The notes under the pieces were generated by a model that worked only from the letters and a program-made list of their open reading frames with translations, did not search any database and was not told where the DNA came from. A stretch of DNA of 64,000 bases from DASTPP01 sp035762175. Lineage in GTDB: Bacteria; Myxococcota_A; Polyangia; Polyangiales; Polyangiaceae. The stretch lies in NCBI GenBank assembly GCA_035762175.1, contig DASTPP010000400.1, positions 1 through 64,000 of the forward strand. Reading direction: 5' to 3'. This document shows, piece by piece, positions 51,715-60,593 of the stretch; the first letter of the stretch is position 1, and each line of letters opens with the position of its first letter. The position numbers and the translations under genes were made by a program.

Positions 51715-52191
51715 ATGCGCCGAACGTCGCGCGCCTGGGCCGCCGCCCTCTCTTTCGCCGCCTGTGCCTTCGTCGCCGTCTACCGGGGGCCCGGCTGGCG
51801 GCCGCTCCGGTCGCACGGCGGCGACGCCTTCGCCACGCTCTTTCTCTTCTTGCTGCTCGGCCTGCTGCCCTGGGCCTTCGTGCGGGGGGGCGAGGGCGGC
51901 GGCGACGATCAGGCGAAGGGGGGCGGCGCCCCGCCCTGGCGAGCGGGCTGGGGCGCCCCCGCCGTCCGTCGCGCGGCCCTGACCGCGGCCATCGCGCTCG
52001 GCATCGAGCTCTTGCAGGCGGGCGGCGTCGTCAATCAGAAGAGCGGCCTGGCGACCCAGCTCTTGCTCGGCTCGACCTTCGACCCCTGGGACTGCCTCGC
52101 CTACGCCGTCGGCATCGCCCTCGGCCTCGCGCTCGAGAGGGCGTGGGCGGCGGCGCCCCGCGCTCAGGCCGCGCCCGCCCCCGGGGGCTGA
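51715..52191 (+). CDS. DUF2809 (VanZ-like) membrane protein
   Basis: Small integral membrane protein of 158 residues. Four hydrophobic segments (about 8-22, 38-58, 85-105, 125-145), the early VYRGPGWRPLRSHGGDAFAT and the late LLLGSTFDPWDCLAYAVGIA match DUF2809. The function of the family is unknown. A polar Gly-rich loop (about 60-80) is longer than usual. Its end overlaps the convergent monooxygenase gene by 28 bp. Confidence 0.8.
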   Translation: MRRTSRAWAAALSFAACAFVAVYRGPGWRPLRSHGGDAFATLFLFLLLGLLPWAFVRGGEGGGDDQAKGGGAPPWRAGWGAPAVRRAALTAAIALGIELLQAGGVVNQKSGLATQLLLGSTFDPWDCLAYAVGIALGLALERAWAAAPRAQAAPAPGG

Positions 52192-53285
52192 AGGCGCGCG
52201 CCGAACTCGCGGCCGGCCCGGACGACGGCGGCCGAGGGCTCGAGGCGGAGCGCCTCGTACGCCCGGAGCGCGCGCCCGAGCGTCGGCCCCTCGCGCAAGC
52301 ACGCGCCGAGCGCGAGGGCGTCGGTCATCGCCATGCGCGCGCCCGAGCCGGTGATGGGGCTCGCGAGGTGCGCCGCGTCGCCCGCGAGCACGACGCGCCC
52401 GTCGACGAGCGCCCCGGCGATGTAGTCGTAGACGGGGTGGGGCGCGATCGAGCCGCGCGCCGTGCTCGCCTCGATGAGGTGACGGGCCCAGCGCGGAAGG
52501 GGCCCGCGCTCCGCCTCGGCGAGCGCGAAGGCGGCCGCCGCGGGGGCGGTCGACCGGTCGATGGCGTGGGGGGCGTCGGCCTCCGCCCCCGCGAGATCGC
52601 GGAGCGCGGCGTCGTCGAGCGGCACGTAAAGCCCCCAGTTCAGCGAGCGCGCCTCGGGCGAGCTCTCGCCGCCCGGGCCCGGAATGGGGTACGCGACGAA
52701 GTGCCGCGTCTCGGTGCTGGCGACATGAAATCGCTCGGCGAGGCGCTCGGCGGGGTCGAGGTGGCGCGCGGCGACGACCCCCCGCACGAGCACGTAGCCG
52801 GCGTACGCCCGCCTTCCGGCGCCGACGCGAAGCGAGCCCCGCGAGGCCGAGTCGCCGCCCTCGGCGCAGACCACGAGGTCGAGATCGGTCAAGCGCTCGC
52901 CCCCGACCTCCAGGCGGGGCCGCCGCCCCTCGGCGCCCGCGTCGTCGATGCGCGCGCTGACCCCCTGCCGCAGGGCCCCGGCGCCGAGCCCCTCGCGCAG
53001 CCACGACCAGAGCGCCCCGTAGGCCGTGACGGTGATGCTGGCGCGCATTTCGGTTTCGCCCCGGGGCGTCCAGACGCGCCGCCGCTCGATGCCGAGCGAG
53101 GGCGGGGGGCGCGCCCCGGGGCGCAGCGCGCCCGCGAGGTCGGGGTCGAGGCCGAGGCCGCCGCCGCGGGCCTCGAAGCCGCGGGCGCCGCGTTCGAAGA
53201 CGGCGACCTCGTGGCCGAGCCGGGCCAGAACATTGGCGACGCTCAGGCCCGCGATCGAGCCGCCGATGATGCCGACGCGAAGCAT
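52164..53285 (-). CDS. FAD-dependent monooxygenase (PHBH-like)
   Basis: Product of 373 residues from the ATG at 53285. FAD-binding Rossmann start VGIIGGSIAGLSVANVLARL with VAVFERG, a DLVVCAEGGDSASR segment in place of the usual D-G motif, and the second FAD motif VVLAGDAAHLASPITGSGA. It uses NAD(P)H and oxygen to hydroxylate or epoxidise a small substrate, which is not identifiable. The sequence before the first Gly motif is short, as in salicylate-hydroxylase-like enzymes. An aldo/keto reductase gene lies upstream in the same direction, 131 bp away. Confidence 0.9.
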   Translation of the reverse strand: MLRVGIIGGSIAGLSVANVLARLGHEVAVFERGARGFEARGGGLGLDPDLAGALRPGARPPPSLGIERRRVWTPRGETEMRASITVTAYGALWSWLREGLGAGALRQGVSARIDDAGAEGRRPRLEVGGERLTDLDLVVCAEGGDSASRGSLRVGAGRRAYAGYVLVRGVVAARHLDPAERLAERFHVASTETRHFVAYPIPGPGGESSPEARSLNWGLYVPLDDAALRDLAGAEADAPHAIDRSTAPAAAAFALAEAERGPLPRWARHLIEASTARGSIAPHPVYDYIAGALVDGRVVLAGDAAHLASPITGSGARMAMTDALALGACLREGPTLGRALRAYEALRLEPSAAVVRAGREFGARLQPPGAGAA

Positions 53286-53416
53286 GGAAAACGACCTTTC
53301 TCGCGCGCGCCGGGCCGCGCGCCGCGGCCGAAGCCCGGGCGTTCGCGCGGCCGGCGCGGGCGGCGCTCGGGGCCCGGGGCGGAGGCCGGGCGCCCGGAGG
53401 TGAGGGGGGCGAGGGC

Positions 53417-54238
53417 TCAGCGTTCGGTGCGAGGGTCCCAGCCGGTGACGAGGCCCTCTTCGAGCCCGTCGAGCCTCGCGGCGTGCTCGGCGCCCAGCTC
53501 GAAGTCGAAGAGCGCGGCGTTCTCGACGATGCGCGCTTCGTTCGTCGACTTGGGCAAGACGACCATGTCGCGCTCGAGCCCCCAGCGCAGGAGCACCTGC
53601 GCGGGGCTGCGGCCGAGCGAGCGCGCCACCTCGACGAGCGCGGGGTGGCCGAGGCGCACGCCCTTGGTGAGCGGGCTGTAGGCCTCGACGACGACGCCGT
53701 GGCGGGCGCAGAGGGCGCGCGCCTCGCGCTGCTGCAGGAAGGGGCTCGCCTCGATCTGGTTGACCGCGGGCGGCGTCTTCGCGACGGCGAAGAGCTCTTC
53801 GAGGTGGCGGGGCATGAAGTTGCTCACGCCGATGGCGCGCGCGCGGCCCTCGGCGGCGACCCTCTCGAGCGCGCGCCAGGACTCGAGGCGCTTGCCCGGC
53901 ACGGGCCAGTGCAGAAGGTAGAGGTCGACGTACTCGAGGCCGAGCCGCTCGAGGCTGCGGTCGAAGGCGCGCAGGGCCGAGTCGTAGCCCTGGTCGTCGT
54001 TCCACAGCTTCGTCGTGACGAAGACCTCGTCGCGCCCGAGCCCGCTCTCGCGCAGGGCGGCGCCGACGTCGGCCTCGTTGCCGTAGACGCGCGCGGTGTC
54101 GACGTGGCGGTAGCCCGCCCGCAGCGCCGCGAGCACCGCGCGCTTCGCCTCGCCGGGGCGCGCCCGGAAGACGCCGAGCCCCACCCGGGGCAGCGAGGTG
54201 CCGTTGTTGAGCTCGACGCGTGCCGTCGTGACGTTCAT
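53417..54238 (-). CDS. Aldo/keto reductase (AKR5-like)
   Basis: NADPH-dependent carbonyl reductase of 273 residues. The catalytic tetrad is visible: Asp in YRHVDTARVYGNE, Tyr in the same segment, Lys in FVTTKLWND, and His in LYLLHWPVPG. Also present are IGVSNFMPRHLEEL, NQIEASPFLQQ and the cofactor tail VLPKSTNEARIVENAA. It resembles 2,5-diketo-gluconate reductase-type enzymes. Two related inverted repeats lie 115-160 bp upstream (54353-54399) and may control it together with the monooxygenase gene. Confidence 0.93.
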   Translation of the reverse strand: MNVTTARVELNNGTSLPRVGLGVFRARPGEAKRAVLAALRAGYRHVDTARVYGNEADVGAALRESGLGRDEVFVTTKLWNDDQGYDSALRAFDRSLERLGLEYVDLYLLHWPVPGKRLESWRALERVAAEGRARAIGVSNFMPRHLEELFAVAKTPPAVNQIEASPFLQQREARALCARHGVVVEAYSPLTKGVRLGHPALVEVARSLGRSPAQVLLRWGLERDMVVLPKSTNEARIVENAALFDFELGAEHAARLDGLEEGLVTGWDPRTER

Positions 54239-54352
54239 CGAAGGGTGCCTCTCGCCTCGTGCCGCCGCGGCCGGGGGCCACGCCGCCCTCGGCTCTGGGC
54301 ATACTCTGGGCACTGGGCGGCCCCCCGGCAAGTTCGGCCGGCGAAATCGAGA

Positions 54353-54399
54353 GTTGCAAGCGTTGCAACCTCGGGCGAGCTTTGATGCAAGGGTTGCAT
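54353..54399. promoter_or_regulatory. Twin TTGCAA inverted repeats (operator pair)
   Basis: Site 1: GTTGCAA-GCG-TTGCAAC (54353-54369). Site 2: ATGCAA-GGG-TTGCAT (54385-54399). Both have a 3-bp spacer and their centres are 31 bp apart, about three DNA turns, so one protein could bind both on the same face. They lie between the FecR gene end and the aldo/keto reductase start. The regulator is unknown. Confidence 0.65.
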
Positions 54400-54428
54400 G
54401 GTCGCACGCACCGCCCCCCTTTCCGGGC

Positions 54429-55922
54429 TCAGGGGGCGGCCCGGGTCGCGAGGCGCCCGCCGCCCGCGGCCTTGTCGGGCACGATCTCGACGAAGTTGCG
54501 CCCCGCCAGCGCGCCCCGCTCGTCGAGCACCTCGACGCGCACGACCGAAGGCCCCGCGAGCGGCTCGGGGTCGAGCGAGGCCCGCAGCTCGTTGCCGACG
54601 CGCTCCCAGCGCGCGGCGACCGGGCGCAGGCCCAGCGTGACGAGCGGCGTGGCGAGGGTGTCGTCGGGCGCGGGCGTGCCGTCCTGGTCGACGAGGCGGA
54701 CGCGCACGTCGAGCGGCACCGAGGGCCAGGTGGCCGTGCGGGGGCCCACCTCGACCTCGGCACGCAAGGCGCGGCGCGCGATCAAGAGCTCGGACACGTC
54801 GGCGCCGCCGGGGGCGCGCAGGCGCACGAGCTTCGGCCCCCGATCGTCGAGGCCCACCGCGGCGGGCGCGGGGCCGAAGGGGGCGCTGACGCCCGGCGAC
54901 GCCTCGAGGCCGTCGGCGTAGCGCAAGCGCACCTCTTGCCTCGGGCCCAGCCGGATGAGCCCCTCGCGGTTCGCCGCCGCGCCGGCCGGCAGCTCGACGC
55001 CGACGACGCGCAGCTCGAGCGGGCGCGAGGCCCGCCCTTCGAGCTGGGCGGCGTCGAGCGGCCAGAGCGTCGCGACGTAGGCGCCCGCGGGCAGATCGCC
55101 GATCGCGACCGAGCCGGCACCCTCGGGCAGGCGCTTGACGAGCGCCGGGGCGCCCTCGCCCTTCCGCCGGACGACGAGCTCGTAGCCGCTCGCCCCGGGG
55201 GCGCCCGACCAGGCGAGGCGCAAGGGCGAACGCTTGGCGTGCAGATCGGTCGTCAAGGTGGTTGACGTTTGCCACGCGGGCGCCCCGAGCAAGGCCAGGC
55301 GCTCGCCGCGGGGCGCGTCGCCGTCGAAGCGCCGGGCCTGCCCCTCGGGCAGCCGGCACCAGGCCTTGCCGTCGGGGCTGACGAGCGCCTCGCCCTCGAG
55401 GGCGCCGACGAAGGCGCGTCCGCCCTCGGCGCGCAGCGAGGTCGTGCCCCGGGCGACGACCGCGCTACGCCCGCGCGGCAGGCGGACGACCACGGCCGTG
55501 CGCCCCGCGACGGCCTCGCCGACCGCGATCCGGGCGGCGCCTTCGTCGAAGCGCAAGGTCGGGGCCGGCGTCGGCGGCCCGCCCCCGAGCGGCACGTCGA
55601 GCGTCGACGAGACGCGCACGCGGGCGCGGGGCGCGAGCCGGGCGACGCCGCCGCCGCGCAGCTCGAGCACCGCGCCCCGCTCGCCCGCGACGAAGTCGCG
55701 TTCGCGATCGAGCGGCGCCCCCGGGGCGAGCGCGCGGCAGCCCCCGCCGGCCTGCGCCTCGCAGCCGCCGCCGTCGCGCACCGTCGCGCCGACGCGCGGG
55801 GGGGCCTCGCCGGCGCGGGCGGCGCCCGCCGAGGCGAGGGCCGCGGCGGCGACGAGCCAGGGGGCGGCGCGGGGCGCGCGCCGGGGCGAAGAAACGAATG
55901 AGAGAAGGGGCCTTCGTCCCAT
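54429..55922 (-). CDS. FecR-domain protein with C-terminal Ig-like regions
   Basis: Exported protein of 497 residues from the ATG at 55922 (an in-frame start at 55955 is less likely). Signal peptide about 15-38. A FecR-type domain (about 40-200: ERDFVAGERGAVLELRGGGV, ARLAPRARVRVSSTLD, VVVRLPRGRSAVVARGTTSL) is followed by fibronectin/Ig-like beta regions (RLAWSGAPGASGYELVVRR, then GPKLVRLRAPGGADVSELL). In myxobacteria such proteins are common, secreted and of unknown role. No sigma factor is adjacent, so the FecI/FecR signalling role is unlikely. Confidence 0.8.
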   Translation of the reverse strand: MGRRPLLSFVSSPRRAPRAAPWLVAAAALASAGAARAGEAPPRVGATVRDGGGCEAQAGGGCRALAPGAPLDRERDFVAGERGAVLELRGGGVARLAPRARVRVSSTLDVPLGGGPPTPAPTLRFDEGAARIAVGEAVAGRTAVVVRLPRGRSAVVARGTTSLRAEGGRAFVGALEGEALVSPDGKAWCRLPEGQARRFDGDAPRGERLALLGAPAWQTSTTLTTDLHAKRSPLRLAWSGAPGASGYELVVRRKGEGAPALVKRLPEGAGSVAIGDLPAGAYVATLWPLDAAQLEGRASRPLELRVVGVELPAGAAANREGLIRLGPRQEVRLRYADGLEASPGVSAPFGPAPAAVGLDDRGPKLVRLRAPGGADVSELLIARRALRAEVEVGPRTATWPSVPLDVRVRLVDQDGTPAPDDTLATPLVTLGLRPVAARWERVGNELRASLDPEPLAGPSVVRVEVLDERGALAGRNFVEIVPDKAAGGGRLATRAAP

Positions 55923-56185
55923 GGCAAGATCGCTCCGAGGGCGGGCCCGCGACAAAGCGCGTACGCGGGCGCCCTTGTTGGTCGTTGGGAGTGCTCAGCG
56001 CCCCCGCGCTTTCATGACCCGTGCCATCCGCGCGGGCCCGGCGCCGCGGCCGCGGCCCGGTGTTCGCGGCGGCCGCGCGGCCCGCCGGCGCGGCCGGGCG
56101 TGAGCTCGGGCCGCAAGACGAATGCGCGCTGTGGCGGCGCGTACCAGTGCCGACTTTTGTCTCTGCCCGGCGCCGGCCGGCGACG

Positions 56186-57055
56186 TCAGACGAGGAAGGT
56201 CAGGCGCGCCCGCAGATCTTCGCCGAAGAGCCGCCGCGCCGCGAGGATCTCGTTGCGCTCGTAGCGCGTGCTGAAGTGTTTGAGCACGATGTGCCGGCTG
56301 GCGAAGATCTCGGGGCGCTGCTCGGCGAGCTCGGCGAGCTCGCCGAGGTGCGTGTGGCCCCAGCGCTCGCTCACTTCGGGGCTGGTGCCCGGCAGGTGCG
56401 TCGCCTCGAGGAACAGCACCTCGCTCTGGCCGACCTCGGGGTTTCGCAGCAGCGTGTCGAGGGTGCTATCGCCGACGTACGTGAGCGCGGCGACCTCGCT
56501 CACGTCGTGGACCTCTTCGCCCCGGGCCCGCGCGGCGGCGATCGCCTCGCCCGGCGCGCCCTCGAACTCCGGCTTGAGCTTGCGCCTGGACTCGACGACG
56601 GTGTAGCCCCGCGAGGCGATGCGGTGGCAGACGTCGAAGGCCCGGACGCGGTAGCGCCCCGACAGGCGCACCTCATCGCCGGGCTCGAGCCCGCGCACCA
56701 CGCCCTCGACCTCGTCTTCGGGCTTCTCTTCGAGGCGCTGAAAGGCGCGCAGGTAGTCGTCGAGCCGGCTCGCGCTCTCGGCCGGGGCGTAGACCCGCGA
56801 GGGCCGCGAGCCGAACATGCGCCTCAGGCTCAGGTGCCGGTGCACGCCGCCCGAGTGGTCTTGGTGGACGTGCGAGAGAAAGACGTGGCGCAGCTTGATG
56901 GCCTCGAGGGGGCAATGGCCGAGGTCGAAGCACGCGTCGAACGCGGGCACGAGCAGGTAGCTCGCGACGCCCGAGATGGAGAACGCGACCAGCCGTAGCC
57001 CGGACAGGTGGAGCTCGATCGGCGCGCCGGGGTTATGCAGCCGGTTGAGCGGCAT
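56186..57055 (-). CDS. Metallo-beta-lactamase-fold hydrolase, RNase Z-like
   Basis: Product of 289 residues from the ATG at 57055. The metal motif is HVFLSHVHQDHSGG (H-x-H-x-D-H), with further ligands expected in YVGDSTLDTLLRN (Asp), LFLEATH and the final HIVLKHFSTRY (His). The HFS-RY end and GDT-type Asp follow the tRNase Z/RNase Z-like arrangement. Whether it processes tRNA or small molecules cannot be told; the long His-Ile-Ala-Ser insert is unusual for strict RNase Z. It is separate from its neighbours by about 140 bp. Confidence 0.87.
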   Translation of the reverse strand: MPLNRLHNPGAPIELHLSGLRLVAFSISGVASYLLVPAFDACFDLGHCPLEAIKLRHVFLSHVHQDHSGGVHRHLSLRRMFGSRPSRVYAPAESASRLDDYLRAFQRLEEKPEDEVEGVVRGLEPGDEVRLSGRYRVRAFDVCHRIASRGYTVVESRRKLKPEFEGAPGEAIAAARARGEEVHDVSEVAALTYVGDSTLDTLLRNPEVGQSEVLFLEATHLPGTSPEVSERWGHTHLGELAELAEQRPEIFASRHIVLKHFSTRYERNEILAARRLFGEDLRARLTFLV

Positions 57056-57192
57056 GGGGTCGCGCCGGTATACCACGGACGGCGCCCGACGCTCGGCCGC
57101 GCGCCGGCGCTTCGGGGCCGCCCGGCGCCGGGGTCGGGGCGACGGGGCGGTCTGGGTGGGGGGCGGCCGGCCGGCGCGTGCCGAGCCCGGGC

Positions 57193-57945
57193 TCAGGCGA
57201 CGCGCAGGCGGCCGACGGCCTCGCGCAGCAGTCGCTCGGGGGTGGCCTCGCGCTCGGCGGGGGCGGGCGCGCGGCGGCTCTGCCTCACCTTGTCTTCGAG
57301 CAGCGCGACCCACTGGCTGACGAAGCCGTCGAAGTCGGGCAGGGGGTCTTGGGCGTAGCGCTCGAGCGTCGAGAGGGGCTCGTGCAGGTGGCCGACCCGG
57401 GCCGGGCCCTCGAGCGCGGCCCAGATGGCCTGCGCGCGCTCGTTCTCGGACGTCGTCTCGTAGAGCGAGACGAGGTAGCGCGCCGAGGCGTCGCTCATCA
57501 TCGTCGTGAAGATCTCGGCGGCGAGGTCGTCGTAGTCCTTCGAGGCCGTCGCCGCGCTCGCCACGGCGCCGAGCAGCGCCTCGTAGGCCGCGCACGCCGA
57601 GCCGTAGTCGCCGCGCTCGAAGACGTTGGCGATGCGCTCGAGCAGCTCGTCGAATTCGAAGAAGTCGCCCCCCTCGCCCTCGCCCTGCGCCTCGCGAATG
57701 AAATCTTGAATGTCGCCGAGCAGGCTGGGGTCGCGGCGCGAGATGGGGAAGAGCCCGCTGCCCGCGCCCCGGTCGAAGAGCACGAGGGCCTCGTCGAACG
57801 CCCGCCGGCCCGCCTCGTCGAGCGAGCGGGCGTACGAGCGCAAGAACTCGCAGAGCTGCTCGCGCGACAGCGCGCCCAGGGCGGCCTCGAAGTCTCGGTC
57901 GGTCAGCTGAATGCCGCTACGCTTCGTTCGACCCTGCATGGCCAT
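57193..57945 (-). CDS. Hypothetical protein, acidic helical
   Basis: Product of 250 residues from the ATG at 57945 (a second ATG at 57939, MQGRTKR, is equally possible). Features: a basic start, LSREQLCEFLRSYARSLDEA, an acidic loop GEGEGGDFFEFDELLERIAN, and a Tyr/Glu-rich second half with ASARYLVSLYETTSENERAQ resembling TPR-like helices. No signal peptide or known motif. It may be related to the helical proteins that accompany SWIM-type zinc-finger genes, but no such gene is near. Not recognised. Confidence 0.6.
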   Translation of the reverse strand: MAMQGRTKRSGIQLTDRDFEAALGALSREQLCEFLRSYARSLDEAGRRAFDEALVLFDRGAGSGLFPISRRDPSLLGDIQDFIREAQGEGEGGDFFEFDELLERIANVFERGDYGSACAAYEALLGAVASAATASKDYDDLAAEIFTTMMSDASARYLVSLYETTSENERAQAIWAALEGPARVGHLHEPLSTLERYAQDPLPDFDGFVSQWVALLEDKVRQSRRAPAPAEREATPERLLREAVGRLRVA

Positions 57946-58216
57946 TAAAGTTGACCGCGGTCTTTGGCCGCTGTCGAGATGCCTTCCGGCAGGCGAATTG
58001 TCGATTGCTCCCACTCTTGCGCCTGAGCATGTACGATGTAGGTCGTGCGCCCTCGATGCAAACTTGAAAGGCCCGGGGCGCGCCGGAGCCCGAAACGGCT
58101 GAGGCCCGGCCGGCGTCCGGCGGCGTTGCTCGGGGGGACGAAAAATTACGACCTAAGCCCTTAAAGAAAATTTGGACCTATCGTGAAACGGCCCCACCGG
58201 CGCCGGGCGCGGGCCG

Positions 58217-58399
58217 CCGGGCCCCGCCCGCACGCGGGGGCGCCTCGTACGAGGCGGCCTTGGTCGCCGACGTCAAGCCGGGCCCCGCCCGCACGCGGGG
58301 GCGCCCGCTCGTGCACGAGGCGCACGATGTCGGGCATGCCGGGCCCCGCCCGCACGTGGGGGCGCCCCGGCCGCGGGCGACGCCCGACCTCGAGCGACG
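58217..58399. repeat. 61-bp tandem repeat x3
   Basis: CCGGGCCCCGCCCGCACG cores start at 58217, 58278 and 58339, exactly 61 bp apart. The array occupies the centre of the 535-bp gap between the hypothetical gene and the amidotransferase gene. The remainder is an AT-richer patch (58140-58185, TTAAAGAAAATTTGG) that could hold a promoter, and a doublet of GACGCCCGACCTCGAGC at 58379-58411. Confidence 0.8.
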
Positions 58400-58480
58400 C
58401 CCGACCTCGAGCGAGGCGCGCGATGGGCGAAGGGCCGCCGGGCTCGCGTCGCGGGCGAAAATTCGCTATCGCGCCGGCGC

Positions 58481-59221
58481 ATGGAGCGCGAGGCCTTGAG
58501 CGAACGAGCCCCGACGACGATCGTCGTGCAGCACGCGCCCGCCGAGGGCCCCGGCCGCCTCGGGCGGGCGCTCGAGGCGGCAGGCGTCGCCCTGCGCGTC
58601 GTGCGCGCCGACCTCGGCGAGCCGGTGCCCGCGTCGCTCGAGGGCGCCTCGAGCCTCGTCGTGTTGGGCGGCGCCATGGGCGCGTCGGACACCCATCGCT
58701 ACCCGCACCTACGGGCCGAGCTCGCGCTGCTCGAGCACGCGCTCGCGCGCTCGGCGCCCGTGCTCGGCATCTGCCTCGGCAGCCAGCTGCTCGCGACGGC
58801 GCTCGGGGCGCGCGTCTATCCGAGCGGCCGCCCCGAGATCGGCTGGGGCGAGGTGTGGCTGGGCGACGAGGCGGCGGCCGACCCGCTCTTCGCCGGCGTC
58901 CCGCGGCGCTTCGGCGCTCTGCACTGGCACAACGACGTGTTCGAGCTGCCGCGCGGCGCCCGCGGCCTCGCCTCGTCGGCCCTGACGGCCCACCAGGCCT
59001 TCGGGCTCGGCGGGCACGCGTACGGGCTGCTCTTTCACCTCGAGCCCGACGCAGCGCAGGTGAAGGCCATGGCCGACGAGTCGGCGGACGAGCTCCGCGC
59101 CGCCGGGGTCGACCCGACGGGCCTCGCCCGCGACGCCGAGCGCGGGGCCGCCGGGGCCGATCGGGTCGCGCGCGCCCTCTTCGGCGCCTTCGCCGAGCTC
59201 GCCCGCGCGGCGGCGCGCTGA
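58481..59221 (+). CDS. Class I glutamine amidotransferase
   Basis: Product of 246 residues. The triad is clear: Cys in VLGICLGSQLLA, His and Glu in LLFHLEPDAAQV, with a SSLVVLGGAMGASD loop and the FGALHWHNDVFELP substrate segment. It resembles GMP synthase-like and gamma-glutamyl-hydrolase-type stand-alone amidotransferases, which often act on glutathione-like or small amine substrates. No synthase partner is visible. The ATG at 58481 is preceded by a purine-poor region. Confidence 0.92.
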   Translation: MEREALSERAPTTIVVQHAPAEGPGRLGRALEAAGVALRVVRADLGEPVPASLEGASSLVVLGGAMGASDTHRYPHLRAELALLEHALARSAPVLGICLGSQLLATALGARVYPSGRPEIGWGEVWLGDEAAADPLFAGVPRRFGALHWHNDVFELPRGARGLASSALTAHQAFGLGGHAYGLLFHLEPDAAQVKAMADESADELRAAGVDPTGLARDAERGAAGADRVARALFGAFAELARAAAR

Positions 59222-59240
59222 CGCCCGGGCGGGGCTCGCT

Positions 59241-59615
59241 TCAGCGGGGCGTGGGGACGATCGGCGTCGGCGCGGGCGTCGGCGCGGGCGGGGCCGGCGG
59301 CGTCGGCGTCGGCGCGGGCCGCGGGGGCGGCGTCGGCGTCGGGGTCGGCGTCGGGGCCGGCGTCGGCACGGGCGCGGGCTGCAGCGTGGGGATGGGCGCC
59401 GGCGCGGGCGGCGGCGAGGGCGTGGTCTGCAAGGGCGACGGCAGGGTCAGGGCGGCGAGCGCGACCGGCTGCAAGGGCGCGACGGGCTCGTGCGCCGTCT
59501 CGACCCGCTCGGGCCGAGCCTCGGCGGGGCGGTGCAAGGGGTCGTTGCGACAGCCGAGGCCGAGCGAGGCCGAGAGCGCCAGGGGCAGGGCAAAGAGCAA
59601 TTGAGGGCGTCGCAT
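59241..59615 (-). CDS. Proline-rich lipoprotein
   Basis: Product of 124 residues from the ATG at 59615. Lipobox SLGLGC (Cys22) then a short polar stretch and a long Pro/Thr/Ala tail (P-T-P-A-P-type repeats to the end). It is probably a periplasmic spacer or anchor, comparable to TonB-like Pro-rich arms, but no domain follows. It converges with the amidotransferase gene. Confidence 0.6.
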   Translation of the reverse strand: MRRPQLLFALPLALSASLGLGCRNDPLHRPAEARPERVETAHEPVAPLQPVALAALTLPSPLQTTPSPPPAPAPIPTLQPAPVPTPAPTPTPTPTPPPRPAPTPTPPAPPAPTPAPTPIVPTPR

Positions 59616-59890
59616 GGGGGGGCTCCGGTTCGGGATTCGTGGCGCGTGAGGAAGCGATAGGGATTTTCTGGACAGAAGGGGCGCCGCGCCCTCACGCAGG
59701 GCGGCGAGCCCGTCGGGCGGAGTTGGTGCATCGGTCGTGCCACCGAGCTGCCGACGGGGCCGAGCCAGGGCGCCGTGGTGCCGGGCCTGGGCTCGCGCGC
59801 GGGGCGCGCCGGACAGCCTGCGAGAAGGCGCGGGGCGGGGCGCGGCCGGGCCCCGCGCGGCCCCGCGGCCAGGCGGCGGGTGCGCCCTGC

Positions 59891-59970
59891 GCGGGGCGGG
59901 CGCGGGCCCTGCCGTCGGAGCCCGGAGGGCGAGTTGCAGGTGCCCGCAGCGCGCCCGAGGCGCCCCGCGG
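59891..59970. repeat. Dispersed element, partly decayed copy
   Basis: The core (59907-59945, CCCTGCCGTCGGAGCCC then GAGGGCGAG and GGTGCCC) matches the minus strand of the shared loop. Flanks 59891-59904 and 59951-59970 pair imperfectly. The 534-bp gap 59616-60149 contains no other clear feature. Confidence 0.65.
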
Positions 59971-60149
59971 AATGGATGAGGGCGGTGCTGCGGCGCCGGG
60001 CGGCGGGCGCGCGAGGCGGCTTTGGGCGGAGCGTGGCGCGATGGCACGCCGCGGCCGGGCGTTCGGGCTCGGGCAGTCGTTTTCGCCGCGGCACGGGCCT
60101 TGCTGCGCGTTTCCGCGCGCCGGCGGCGCCCCGCGCGACGGAGACTGCC

Positions 60150-60593
60150 ATGAAGATTACCCTACTTTCTGACGAATCGCTTCGGCTCGAGCAGGGGCCC
60201 GAGATGCTCACGATCGAGGCGCCCACGGCCGAGCGCAGCTATTCGCCCTTTCACATGGTGGCGAGCGGCCTGGCGCTCTGCACGATGTCGATTTTGCAGT
60301 CGTGGGCGTCGAACGCGAAGATCGAAGCGGACGAGCTCCGGGTCGAGGTCGAGTGGTCGTTTCTCGAGAAGCCCCACCGCGTGGGCGAGTACCGGGTGCG
60401 AATCTTCTGGCCTGCGCTGCCCGAAGGCCGCCGGGCGACGGCCGAGCGCGTCGCGGGCCTCTGCCCCGTCAAGCTGACCTTGCAGAACGCGCCCTCGTTC
60501 GTGACCGAGATCGTGGGCGCGCCCGCCTCGCCCGCGGCCCTGCCCGCCGGGCCGCCCGCGGCGGCCCCGGCGCACGCGGGGGCCTCGCCGTGA
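60150..60593 (+). CDS. OsmC-family protein
   Basis: Product of 147 residues from the ATG at 60150. OsmC-like layout: an N-terminal beta sheet, then SPFHMVASGLALCTMSILQS with the first redox Cys, a basic strand region (HRVGEYRVRIFW), and the second Cys in RVAGLCPVKLTLQ. These Cys reduce organic hydroperoxides in family members. The Ala/Pro-rich C-terminal tail (about 125-147) is extra. Its stop overlaps the DCC gene start by 4 bp, so the two are coupled. Confidence 0.88.
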   Translation: MKITLLSDESLRLEQGPEMLTIEAPTAERSYSPFHMVASGLALCTMSILQSWASNAKIEADELRVEVEWSFLEKPHRVGEYRVRIFWPALPEGRRATAERVAGLCPVKLTLQNAPSFVTEIVGAPASPAALPAGPPAAAPAHAGASP

